Shown here in pieces: positions 10,071 to 20,255 of a DNA stretch of 64,000 nucleotides. Both the position numbers and the translations under genes were made by a program. Origin of the DNA: Cephalotus follicularis. Taxonomy: Eukaryota; Streptophyta; Magnoliopsida; Oxalidales; Cephalotaceae. Below the pieces are notes generated by a model. The model searched no databases. It saw only the letters and a list, made by a program, of their open reading frames with translations, and had not been told where the DNA came from. How positions within the stretch are numbered: position 1 is the stretch's first letter; each line of letters begins with the position of its first letter. The stretch is taken from contig BDDD01000987.1 of NCBI GenBank assembly GCA_001972305.1, positions 199,762 through 263,761 on the forward strand, given 5' to 3'.

Positions 10071-11867
10071 GTGCCATATACATAGCATGCTAAAAGATCT
10101 GTGCCATATACATAGCATCACCTGTCACTCAACTGCATGGGGACTCCCGAAGGTCCACTGACAGGAGGAATGTATAATGATGATATGTGGCCTACATCCA
10201 TAATACTTCATGACGGAAATGAAGATTATGAATGGGTTATCCCGTAAAGTCTCAATCATAAAAATCAATAGCCATAGCCACACCCTGTCTATAAAGATCT
10301 ATTCCATATACATAGCATAATATGTCACTCGACTGTACGGGGACTCCCGAATGTACGCTGACAGGAGGATTCTCTAGCCATACTCTGTGTAAAGATAGGG
10401 ACCTACTGTAAAGGATCTCGTAGGATCCACATCCATCAAATCATATAAAAACTACTTCTCTTTTCTCCTTCTCTTTCTTTAAACTATAATTCTTTGGTGG
10501 TCCCTATCAAGCTGAAAACAACGGAGGGGAAGGACTAACTAGCATATCCGCGTCCAGACGTCCAATTGAACTATCCCAACCATTCTTGAAAACCATTTAT
10601 ATATAAAACTCCTTTTCTTTTATAAAAACTTCTTTAAAAGCTAGTCTTGGGATTTAAAAGTGCCAAATTAGGATTTCCATAGGCTACAATGTAATACCCG
10701 TTTTTCCGTATAAAATTTATTTTATTTGAACCCCTTTTTAAGTTAATATTTGTGGACTGCCTATTTGTTTTAGATATAAATAACCCAAAATTTTGATTTG
10801 TTTGGGCTAATTTAATTTCGAATATTGACCAATAAATATCTTTGGTAAATGGTTAAAGAAAATATATTTTTAAAACCATTTATCACTTTTGTTTGGAAAA
10901 GCTAAATTATACATTTTAAGAAGAAAATCTTTTAAAAAGGGAATTGTCTATTTTGTTTTAAAATCCAAATTGTGCAAAATCAATTAAAAAGGAAAAGTTT
11001 ATTCTTTGTTAATTTTGCCTTATTTTGCCGCCACCCTCTCTCCCAAAATCTCTCCCTTCCCAAATGGTCTCTCTCCCACATTAATTCTCTCTCACTTATG
11101 CAATCACCGAAATCTCTCCCTGCATGCCTCTCACTTTCTATATCTCTCCCATGCACTTATCTCTTTTCCTTATTTTGCTTCTTCACGCGTTTTGTCATTA
11201 TAAGCCAGCCACCTCTTTCTTTTTTTTTTTGCTATTTCTCTTCTTCTTCACCTACACGTTCGGACGCCATTGTTGAGCAATCACAGTGAGATTTCTTGCG
11301 CTTTCACCATCGGCTCCTTCATCACCCAGGTTTGATTCCCTGTCTTTGGTTTAAGATTCGGTTATGCGGTATTGTAAATTGTCTAATGATGTAAGTGTTA
11401 ATCTCTCCTTGTCTCCCCTGTTTCGGCTCTCTCCCTCATTCTCTCTTTGAAGCGCCATTGTTGCAGCTCAGAGGGAAGCATCTTGCTCAGTCGCCACAGT
11501 ACATCACTCCAGGTTCGGTTTTTCTCTCTTCCTTGTGGTGAACCGATTCTTTTGATATCAACTGTATAAAGACATGCATGCGTTAAGCTCCTTCTCTCTG
11601 TGTAAGCCTGCGCCATTGGCAGTCATGGTGTTTGGCTTGGGTCATGGTCGGGTTGGATATGAACCCGATCACATGTGTAAGGATTGATCCCATCCCTCTC
11701 CTTAACACAGCCACCGTTTGTATATGTCTGTTCCTCCCCTGTTTTGCTATTTTTCTTCTTGTGTCCATCGGTATCGTTGATGGTTGGTGTAGCTGGTTGA
11801 TGACAACGTTGTTGCCCACAAATCCATCACCTTGGTCTATGCTCGGCACTAGGATCGTCCTGTATGT

Positions 11868-12400
11868 GTGAGTGTGTTGGTTGTGTGTATGTGCTGTGAA
11901 AACAGAGTGTGTAAGTGCATGTGTGCAGGAGTGTGTTTTACAAATGATATGTGCATGTGCTGTGTGTTGTGTGGCCGTGTGTGTGTGTGTGTTGTATGCA
12001 TATGTGTGCTGTGTGTGTTGTGTGGTCGTGTGTTGCATGTAATATGTGCATGTGTGGTGTGTGTGTCTTACGGGTAATATCCATGTGTGTGCCATGTGTG
12101 ATGTATGGCCGGATGTGTGTGTGTGTTGCATATGATATATGTATATGGTGTGTGTTTTTCATGTTGTGTGTGTGCTGTGTATGCGGATGCGTGTGTGTAT
12201 GTGTTGGAGGCAGTGTGTGCATGTGTTGTGTGCAGCCGGACATGCAGCAAGTGTGTGTGTGTATAGAGTGCGGTGTCTGTGTGTTTTGTTGTGTGTACAC
12301 AAAGTGAGTTATGCATTTGGTGTGTGTGTAGGCTGTGTGTGTTGTGCCGTGTGTCTCGTGTGCGTGAGTGCAGCCAGTGTGTTGTGCATGCAGTGTTAAT
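11868..12400. repeat. degenerate GT-rich tract in SL1
   Basis: About 530 bp dominated by TGTGTG, TGTGC and TGCATG words. It gives overlapping open frames of Cys/Val on the plus strand and His/Thr on the minus strand, up to about 180 codons. These frames are composition artefacts. No such tract exists in the related SL2, so it arose or was amplified in this lineage. Confidence 0.8.
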
Positions 12401-12485
12401 GGGTGTTGAGTTAGATTAGTCTGCTCACATGTCTTAATCCTCACTTCTTCAACATTCGTGTAGCACTGTAAACACATCAAAACTC

Positions 12486-12740
12486 ACGTAAAGCGCCGAC
12501 GCCTTACCCCTTTGTTTCATCAAAGCGTCGACCTTCCCACAATTATGAATAATCCTATTTTGTTTATGTCAAGCGTTGACGCCATCCTGCTTTATTTCTG
12601 TAAAGTGTCGACGCTGTGTCCTCCAAGTTTGAGTTTTTAAAGTGTTTAAACGTCGCCTGTGTCCTGATATACGTTGACGCTTATGCTAGAAAGAGTCGAT
12701 GTTTTCGGCTTTGTTCTAGATAAATCAATGACGCTTTTGC
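12486..12740. repeat. GCGTCGACGC-type array in SL1
   Basis: Around seven degenerate copies: AAAGCGCCGACGCC, AAAGCGTCGACC, AAGCGTTGACGCC, AAAGTGTCGACGC, ACGTTGACGCTT, AGAGTCGATG and CAATGACGCTTT. The array lies in the 3' quarter of the LTR. The related SL2 has no equivalent array, with only an isolated GTCGAC near 22381. Confidence 0.65.
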
Positions 12741-13144
12741 AAGGATCTTTAATATTTTATTTGAATTATTGTTTAGATAACTGTACCAACGGAAGTGCTG
12801 CGTAGGGTTGTTTGATTTTTCTCTTGAGGATAATTTTTCAGATTATGTTTAGACCACCACGTGTTAATTGGAGACAAAAATTTACTACAAGCAGAATTTA
12901 AGTTTGAAACTTGAGATTTTCTTTTATCAGTTTAATTAGAGACTTATTACTGTTTTTAATGACATAAGTTCAGAATATATTGATATTTTTTTGATTAGAT
13001 CGGTTTAGCGTGACATTTCCGGTTCTGAGTCGGGAGCGACATCCTGATCCCGAACCGGGGGTGTTACATACAAGGCCTTAGGGAGGCTTCCCATGGAATC
13101 CATATGAAGAGGGGATAAGTTAGGGTGAAAATCATAAAATTTGG

Positions 13145-13520
13145 CCAATCCAAACAGAAGCTTTAGGCGTTGACGTTTAGGATTTACTCGTCCACGTGTA
13201 AGCTCTGAGTGTCAATGCTTTGGGCTAGGCGTCGATACTTAGGCACAAGGCCTTGAGCATCAACACATGCTATAAGCGTCACCTGCTAACTATACTGAAG
13301 GCGTCAACATCTAACGAAGACGTTGATGTCTAAATCTCTTCTTTCTGGTGTCGACACATAACAAAGGAATCGACATCTATAACTCCTCTCTATAGCGCTA
13401 ATGTGCATAACAGGGTAGTGCACTAACGCACTAAGCACATAGGCATCGACGCTCAAACTGATGGTCTCAACGTGCTGGGAAACTCAGGAGAACGTCAACG
13501 TTCACGATGAACACGTTGAC
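13145..13520 (-). repeat. GCGTCGACGC-type array in CH1 left LTR
   Basis: A dense run of decayed copies such as GGCGTTGACGTTT, GGCGTCGATAC, GGCATCGACGCTC and ACGTTGACGCCC. The homologous array in the right LTR is at 28254-28620. It lies well downstream of the CH1 TATA-like site when the LTR is read in its own direction. Confidence 0.6.
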
Positions 13521-14651
13521 GCCCTGGATTGTTGTCAAATGCATAAATCACTTAAAAATCTTAGAAAACTATTTTTAAATCAAATCAAAGGAAGGTACAA
13601 GCTCCCACCACCAAGTGGACTTGAAAACAACTTTAAAACTCTTTAAAAGCATGTCTACCCTACGATTGAGGAAGAAACAAGAATTGGGCTAAAATGCTCC
13701 AAATCCTCATATTCCCTTCAATCTCCCCTTTACTCCTTTTCTACTCATATCTACTACTCTAGTTCTTGCATCTAGCACATATACTCATGTATATAGCACA
13801 CAATCATCAAAGAACAGTCACGTGCATATAATTCATTTGAAATGCATGAATGCAAGCAATAGCATAACCTACCTCTTAGCAACTAAGCTCGTAAAGCTTG
13901 GAAATCCTCAATCCTTGACTATCTCCTTTACCCTGCTTGTACAACAAGTTCCCGTTACACTCTATGTACGGAAACGAAGCACAGTCGCTATTGGAGCTTC
14001 GGCCAGTTTTTGGCCAACTCACTCAGCTCTGATGAAACACATAAACAGGTTCCACACAGGATAATCTACTCAATATTGTTCACAACTCGCCGTAAACCGG
14101 TGCTGAAACACCCTGTCATGGCCGATAGTGAGTTCAACTCACTGAGTGGACTCGTCGATCATCCCAATTCCGGCTACCACCATAAAACGCATCACAAACA
14201 TCAACTCTACACACTACTGCCCTTAACTCGCCAAGCCTCGGCGCTAAATGTGCGGTCAAAGGCGGCAATGAGTTGGTTCACTGAGTCAACACGACAGTTC
14301 GAATTCGGCCATTTCTAGCTGAATGGCACCTAATCAGCCACTGAAATAGGATTAGCCGGTCTCCTATGAGAAGATTGGCCCTTCCCGCGATGCTAACCGG
14401 AGGTGGAACGCACGGCAATGGCGACAGTGACGCAAATCGTCGAGGTGAAGAAAAAGAAAAGAGAAGAAAAGGAATAGGAAGGTTACCGGCAATGGGGAAA
14501 CCGACGTTACGCTCGCCGTAGCTCGTCAGCGTCCCTCTCTTCTTCTCCGGTGCCTAGCTCCATCACTATGTATGTACTTCAACCTTTATATAAATTCGTG
14601 CATTACACATAGCCAATCCCAATAATTATTTATTGAATTTCAGGGCTTACA

Positions 14652-15690
14652 TCCTCCCCTCAGAAAAATCTTGTCCTCGAGATTCCTTAGGTTAAAACAT
14701 TTGAGGAACACCTTCCTCTCTCCTTCATGACCCATGTCATGGTCATTCGATGTCCATATCATTCCAAAATCATCTCTAAACATATATATATACATATATA
14801 TGAGTTCTCCTCGAGCTTGCATCCGTCCTTAACTCTAACGGCTTACATTGTAGCACGTGAGAAGGATCTGGAGGATATTTTCGGAGTACTGAGACATGGA
14901 CACCTTATGTATTACATGATCTCTCATTGGGAATTCTACTAATAGCAATGTTCACTCCAACTGCCATCCCAATCCATCATGCATCTCTTGCGCCACTCTG
15001 ATCTATGGCATACACTCTACCTCAAATGCTAGGTATCGATCCCATAAGCTGGGTGGTAAGGCAAGCCTATAGGCAACTGCGCCTACTCCCTCTTCATGTC
15101 ATTCCACCAAAAAGAGCTACAGATCTCGGTACATCTTCCTAATTGCCAGATGTATTGAGAAATTGGAGCGATAAACTAGTGTCTACAGCTCCTCTATCAG
15201 CTTTTCATTGTAAAGGGCACAAACACTGCCTTGGGATGTTGTCAATTCGTCACCACGAATTGAGAATTCGGGTTTGAATCCGTCTTGACCACGTAAAGCA
15301 GTCTTAAGCAATTCACCATCCATCCTTTTTGCCTCTCTAATTCCATCCACTAACCATGGTCATGCTTAAACTTGGGAGACTGTAAAGTAAGCTAATCAGT
15401 GACTTGAGGTGTCTGCTACCACCATAGCCTTGTCTGGTTGATATTGGATCTCAAGGATGTCACTATTTCTGCAACTCTATCCACTTTCTCTGCCTCAAAA
15501 CACCACGAATCTTTATGACTCTCTGGTAAGGGCAATATCGGTGCAATATCGGTGCAGAAATCTGGCAATGTTTTAGCTCCTAGAAGCTCACTTCACATTT
15601 GCCACCCTTTACATCCCATGTCTTTCTACGTTAATAGGCTGAATGGTGTAGTAATCTGTAAAAATTCCTCAACATAGCGATGACAGTAAC
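14652..15690 (-). pseudogene. CH1 pol 3' half: RT end, integrase and chromodomain remnants
   Basis: Heavily decayed chromovirus pol on the minus strand, with stops in all frames. Recognisable in order: an end-of-RT segment RYVEEFLQITTPF and LPLPESHKDSW near 15520-15690; an integrase piece WWNDMKRE near 15091-15110; HPAYG near 15040; VSVLRKYPPDPSHVL near 14848-14893, the conserved end of chromovirus integrase; and a chromodomain-like WSNDHDM segment near 14730-14760. Most of RNase H and the integrase core are gone. The RT upstream part continues beyond TK at 25807-26078. A purine tract and the 3' LTR follow. Confidence 0.7.
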
Positions 15691-18279
15691 TGTAATAACC
15701 ACAATTTCAATTAATGTACATTGTTCCAATTTTAAATAAAGTATACATTTTAATTGATATTATATGTCCAATTATCATAGTAATTATGATTAGTGAATGC
15801 TTGGGTAGGTTGAAATACAAATTGGTAAAACAAACATAAGGAACCCTAAAATCAGCTCAAACAACCGACTGTCACAGGGTAACAGTTGACTGGCTGATGC
15901 GTGGTGTGATAGTCGAGTGCCTGTTAAAGACAGTCGACTGGAATGGCACAGAATAGGTGTCTGTGCATGCATATGAGATAGGGCAGAGGCAAGGCATGAT
16001 GGACAAGTGTTATACGAAGCCAGCAGCTGCCATCACATGCAAAAGGAGTGCCTTGCATGTACTCTGCAGACCTGTAACCTGCAATCACAGTAGGGTAGTG
16101 AGAAAAAGATAGAAAGAATGAGAGAGGAGTGAACATATGAGAGAGAGAAAAGAGAAGGCTGAGTTAATGGGAATCTGGCGAATTTTAAGGCTCCTAGGCA
16201 TTTATATCAACTGTTTGATTAGAGTGAGAGTGTTAGAAAACACTGAGGATAGAGGAGAGCTTGCTGGAGGATTGTTGGAGTGGCACTTGGAGGAATTGGG
16301 GTGTTCAAAGAGACTTGAAGGTTTTGAATCTCCCTAGTAAGTCCTCAATCCAAACTCTCTGCTGAAGTTGATAATATAACTAGGAAGATGTTAGATATCT
16401 TCTGTTAACATGATTAAGGTTAGCAATTTCTAGAATTGAAATGGAATTGATAAATGGTTCAAGAAAAGTGGAGAGATATTGTTAATGTAAAAATGGAGAC
16501 TTAATGGATTATGAAGAATTACTGCTGGAACTTGTAATTGTAATGAGAGGATTATTGATACTTACTGGTATTAATGCATGTGTCCGTAAACATACATGTT
16601 ATAGATTAAATTCTGCTGAGATTGGAAGATTGGTTGGTGAAAAGGCCTTGGAAACTCAAAGAGAGAGATCAATCCCAATTGATCTCTGGATAGCATTTAA
16701 GGTAGGCGTAATGACATGTTTTTGGAAGATATATTATGCATATGATGTATGGTTAATTTCTGTTTGATTGCATGTGTTGTTTAAGTTAGTAATTAGACAT
16801 TGAAATACATAACCTGCTACTGCCTGCATTTTCTGGGCAAAGCAGTTGACAGTTCTTCATGGCAGTCAACTACTCAATCTATCCTATCGACAGTTAAGAG
16901 AAAACAGTCGACTACTCAATCAAAACATACGACTGTTCTTCAGAACAGCCGACTGTCCTGGGTTAAAATTCTGATATAGGTCCTGTTTGGGCCTCAATTT
17001 AAATGTAATTAATTTGGCCTCCATATGGATGATTAGAACAATCAATCCTGGCCTTATATACAATTACATTTCAGAAACTAAACAAGTACGCACTCCTTGT
17101 CTGAGTTGCACATGAATGACTATGGTACACAATGACCTCATTGAATGTCTTGAATTGCTATTGTGCTTCACTGTTTGCTGTACATACTACTGTCATAATT
17201 CGTATATACTGTCTAAGTGTTCTTCAACACGATTATCACTTATTTTTAATGATTAAACCAACTAAGCGCTTTAAGTACGAATATGGTTTTAACTAAAGAT
17301 TTCAAAATGAAAACTTATTGCCAATGATTTACTACTCCTCCTATGAGAGGTACCTACTGTTTTGTTCTCCAATTGGGAACCACTACCATATTGATATCAT
17401 TTTCCTCCTATGAGATGTACGATCAATGAATTGTTAAATGTTTCTAAAGAAAACAACTTTTATATTGCATACTATTGATATACGTAATATTTCTTCTGAA
17501 TTCATTGAATTGATTGTCTATGTTTAATGCCGTTAGTCGAGTGATGGTAGAGGTCAATGACTATGGTGGGGATCCTAGGTGCCAGGAGTTGGCTAGAGTA
17601 TCACCCAAACTTATCTGCCTTGCAGATCTTATTTGTTAAACTGCCCGCTAACGGCGACGATAAATGTTACCTGATCTATCATCTTCGGAGTGTAGGGTGA
17701 TAGATAGGTGGTGCGCAGTTTGTGCTAGGAGGTAGCGACATGTGACACCCAAACCATAGTATGAATTGATTGTACCCTTGTGCGGTATTCTTGCATTGTA
17801 TTGTCTATGGCCACTTGGCATGGTTGCTTATATATTGGAATACTTAAATGTTATTTCTAAATAGAAAATGTCATACATGTTGCATTTATATATTTATTAG
17901 CATGCATTATCTTCCTACTTAGCCAAGTGAGGACAACGGCTAACCCCTACAATTTCAGATTTAGCGAATATGTTGGAGGGTGCTGCTGAAGCTTTTGGAG
18001 AGCTTCTTTCTATCTTAAGGTTGTTATTTTTTATGATGTAATGTATTTGTAATGAACGGTTCACACTCCGTTATTGTTGTACTTTCCTTATGTATAAGGA
18101 TATTGTTGGTTTGTACTCGCACGTAGCATGGGCTGCGTGCCGAGGACTTATGTTTTATAATCCAGATATGAATGCTTTCGCTTATTTTATTAAATGTTTA
18201 ATGAAATGCTAGATTATATTTATTTCTGATATCACCACATATGCTTGTCTGTAATGGAATCGAAAGGCGGGGTGTGTTA
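15691..18279 (+). mobile_element. TK 5' LTR
   Basis: 2589 bp, TGTAATAACC to GGGGTGTGTTA (the 3' copy ends TGTGACA). Contains CAGTCGACTG-type motifs at 15866-15940 and 16838-16965, a TATA-like TTATATACA near 17054, and no believable gene. The 3' LTR without SL2 is 2578 bp. Confidence 0.9.
16838..16965 (+). promoter_or_regulatory. CAGTCGACTG-type array in TK LTR
   Basis: Six degenerate copies in about 130 bp, including GCAGTCAACTAC, ACAGTCGACTAC, ACGACTGTTC and ACAGCCGACTGTCC. They lie about 90 bp before a TATA-like TTATATACA. The same words occur at 21405-21525 in the 3' LTR and, as a separate group of four, at 15866-15940 and 20424-20515. The decamer is shared with the Sirevirus-like SV LTR. 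Confidence 0.6.
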
Positions 18280-18283
18280 AGCA

Positions 18284-18295
18284 TGGTATCAGAGC
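18284..18295 (+). other. TK primer-binding site (initiator tRNA-Met)
   Basis: TGGTATCAGAGC four bases after the 5' LTR, the exact complement of the initiator tRNA-Met 3' end, standard for chromoviruses. Confidence 0.92.
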
Positions 18296-18383
18296 ATATT
18301 CCATATATGCTAGCTGGGATAAGTTTCTCAGAAATTGAGTGAATTGTTTCCTAATGATTATGTCATTCCATATAGGAAACCAA

Positions 18384-19790
18384 ATGGACCTACGAAGAGG
18401 TAGAAGAGGAAGGCGTAGAGCCGACGAAGGTGTCAATGCACCGTCGGTACCTGGAAATGACCCGGTAGTGAATGAAGGAGTGAATGTTCTTCCCGTGCAA
18501 GAGAAGAGGAGTAAATTTGACCACATGGCTGACCTCTTTCAACAACAGATGCAAGCCAATACGACGAACATGGAACAGATTCTGCAAATGGATTAAGGAC
18601 TTGGAGAAGATATTTGTTGCCCTGGAGTGTGTCGATGAGCATAAACTCAACTTTGTTGTATACAGCTTATGGGGCAAGGCTACTTACTAGTGGGAAAGGA
18701 CTGAAGAAAAATGGGAATCTCGTGGACTTGACCGAACATGGGACATATTTCAGTCTGAGTTTCTTGAGGCTTATGTGCCACAGATAGAGCATGACCGATG
18801 GGAGACGGAACTGATGGAGTTACGTCAAGGAGACATGACGGTAGCTCAGTAACAGACCAGATTTGTGGAGCTAGCAAGACATACACCTTATCTTGTGGAG
18901 GGTGAATCACGGATGATCCGAAGCTTTCTAAAAGGCCTTCGACCGGACATCAGATCTAAACTATTGATGTTGCAGCTGACCTCTTTTGTAGATGTTGCTG
19001 AGTGGGCGATGATTATAGAGGCAGATGCGAATGAAAGGAGAGCAGAGCGGTCTCGTACTAATCAACCGAGGGCCGCACAATCATAGGGATAGGGAATTAA
19101 TAATCCTTCTAAGTCAACAAAGTCTGACAACAGAGGTCAAGGAGGTTCTCGACGCAGAAACTCACGATCAAGGACACCTAGTCGAAATAGTCAACAGAAT
19201 GTAGGTGGATGTGCTTTTTGCGGTCGTCAGAATCATGATGAGACTGAATGCTGGAAGAAGATAGGAAAGTGCTTGAGGTGTGGTTCACAAGATCACATGC
19301 TGAATAATTTCCCAATGATGAGGGATCCAGCACGCGACCAACAGGGAAGTGCAGGTGCTAGTGGTGGTGTTGCGGCTGCTCAACCGTGGAAGGGCACCGG
19401 GAAAGGGATTCTGAAAGGTAGGGTCTACACCTTATCTAAAGTTGATGTGCCAGAATCTACTACTGTTGTGGGAGGTACTATTTATGTATCTGGCATACTA
19501 CCTCATGTATTGATTGACCCTGGTGCGACGCATTCATTCATTGCATCTGAATTTACTCGTAATTTGCATGGTATTACTTCTAGACTACCTTATGTATTGG
19601 TAGTGAGTACTCCTGCGGGTACTTGTCTTCTATCTGACACCATAATGAAAGATTGTGAGATCATGGTAGCTGGAATCCAATTATCTGCTGACTTGATAGT
19701 GTTACCTATCCAGGATTTTGATATAATCTTGGGGATGGACTGGCTGTATGCTCATCATGCCTGTACCGGAGAGGGATATAGAGTTTAGTA
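18384..19790 (+). pseudogene. TK gag-protease, decayed
   Basis: Starts MDLRRGRRGRRR at 18384. A deletion of perhaps 80 codons with a frame change (near 18594-18600) removes the early gag core, then KDLEKIFVALECVDEHKLNF, FLEAYVP, RQGDMTVAQ and FLKGLRPDIRSKL follow in one frame. Stops lie near 18688, 18850, 19084 and 19090. First zinc knuckle CAFCGRQNHDETEC (from 19210) is intact in pattern. The second, CLRCGSQDHMLNNF, has its last Cys changed to Phe. Protease shows LIDPGATHSFIASEF and IILGMDWL. The frame ends at the deletion. Confidence 0.88.
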
Positions 19791-19833
19791 TTGAGTTGTT
19801 GCCTGGAACTGCTCATATATCCAGTCGAAAGGG

Positions 19834-20214
19834 ATACCCCATTTTGGTCTCAAAGGGAAGTTGGCTCCAAGGTATATTGGACCTTACGAGATACTGGAGA
19901 GAGTGGGGGAGGTAGCATATCAGATTGCTCTACCACCTAGTTTGTCTGATGTGCATAACGTATTTCATGTTTCAATGTTACGAAAATATGTGCCTGACCC
20001 ATCTCACATATTGAGCTACGACCCTGGATTCATTAGTCCTAGACTATCTTATGAAGAAAGATCGACGAGGATAGTGGATCGAATGGAAAAGGTACTACAG
20101 AACAAGACCATTCCTATGGTAAAAGTGTTGTGGCGTTTCCACGGAGTGGAGGAAGCTACGTGGGAGCGTGAGGACGAAATGATGGAGACATTTCCCCACT
20201 TGTTCAGAATGTAA
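19834..20214 (+). pseudogene. TK integrase C-terminus and chromodomain
   Basis: Open frame of about 120 codons: HFGLKGKLAPRYIGPYEIL, VAYQIALPPSLSDVHNVFHVS, LRKYVPDPSH, then the chromodomain-like VKVLWRFHGVEEATWERE ending FPHLF and a stop. It is joined after a short RT-start remnant (EFSIELLPGTAHIS, 19780-19825), so the deletion endpoints lie near 19825-19834. Chromodomains of this class guide integration to marked chromatin. This fragment lacks the catalytic core. Confidence 0.88.
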
Positions 20215-20242
20215 GGGCTAAATTTGAGGACGAATTTTCTTT

Positions 20243-20255
20243 AAGGATGGGGGAA
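20243..20255 (+). other. TK polypurine tract
   Basis: AAGGATGGGGGAA directly abuts the TGTAATAACC start of the 3' LTR, after the typical GAGGACGAATTTTC lead. Confidence 0.85.

Larger units (their letters stand above)
10690..13068 (+). mobile_element. solo LTR SL1 (Tekay/Del-like), TSD TACAA
   Basis: 2379 bp from TGTAATACCCGTTTTT to GAACCGGGGGTGTTACA. TACAA flanks it at 10685-10689 and 13069-13073. The empty site (taggctacaaggcctt) is preserved in the right CH1 LTR near 28706-28716. The ends match SL2. Inside: a CT-rich leader-like block (11030-11580), a GT-rich tract (11868-12400) and a GCGTCGACGC-type array (12486-12740). There are no coding domains, primer site or second LTR, so it is a solo LTR left by LTR-LTR recombination. 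Strand is assigned from the TGTAATACCC start. Confidence 0.9.
8762..14651 (-). mobile_element. CH1 chromovirus 3' LTR (minus), with nested SL1
   Basis: Minus-strand LTR from TGTAAGCCCTGAAATT (14651) to GGGGCATGACA (8762), about 3506 bp without the SL1 insertion. It is the inverted partner of 26976-30602 (3627 bp). Next to it at 14652-14665 is a purine tract on the minus strand, as expected before a 3' LTR. It contains the repeats at 9254-10070, a GCGTCGACGC-type array at 13145-13520, and a GC-rich leader-like block near 14100-14530. The ORFs in this block are not credible genes. Confidence 0.88.

Noticed and set aside
11583..12480. Long open frames rich in His/Thr (minus) and Cys/Val (plus)
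   Set aside because: They lie on a GT-rich repeat in SL1, overlap on both strands and show no domain; composition alone explains them.
15790..16767. Several 60-87 codon ORFs in the TK LTR, repeated at 20355-21332
   Set aside because: The repetition only reflects the paired LTRs; frames differ in start and end and have no known domain.
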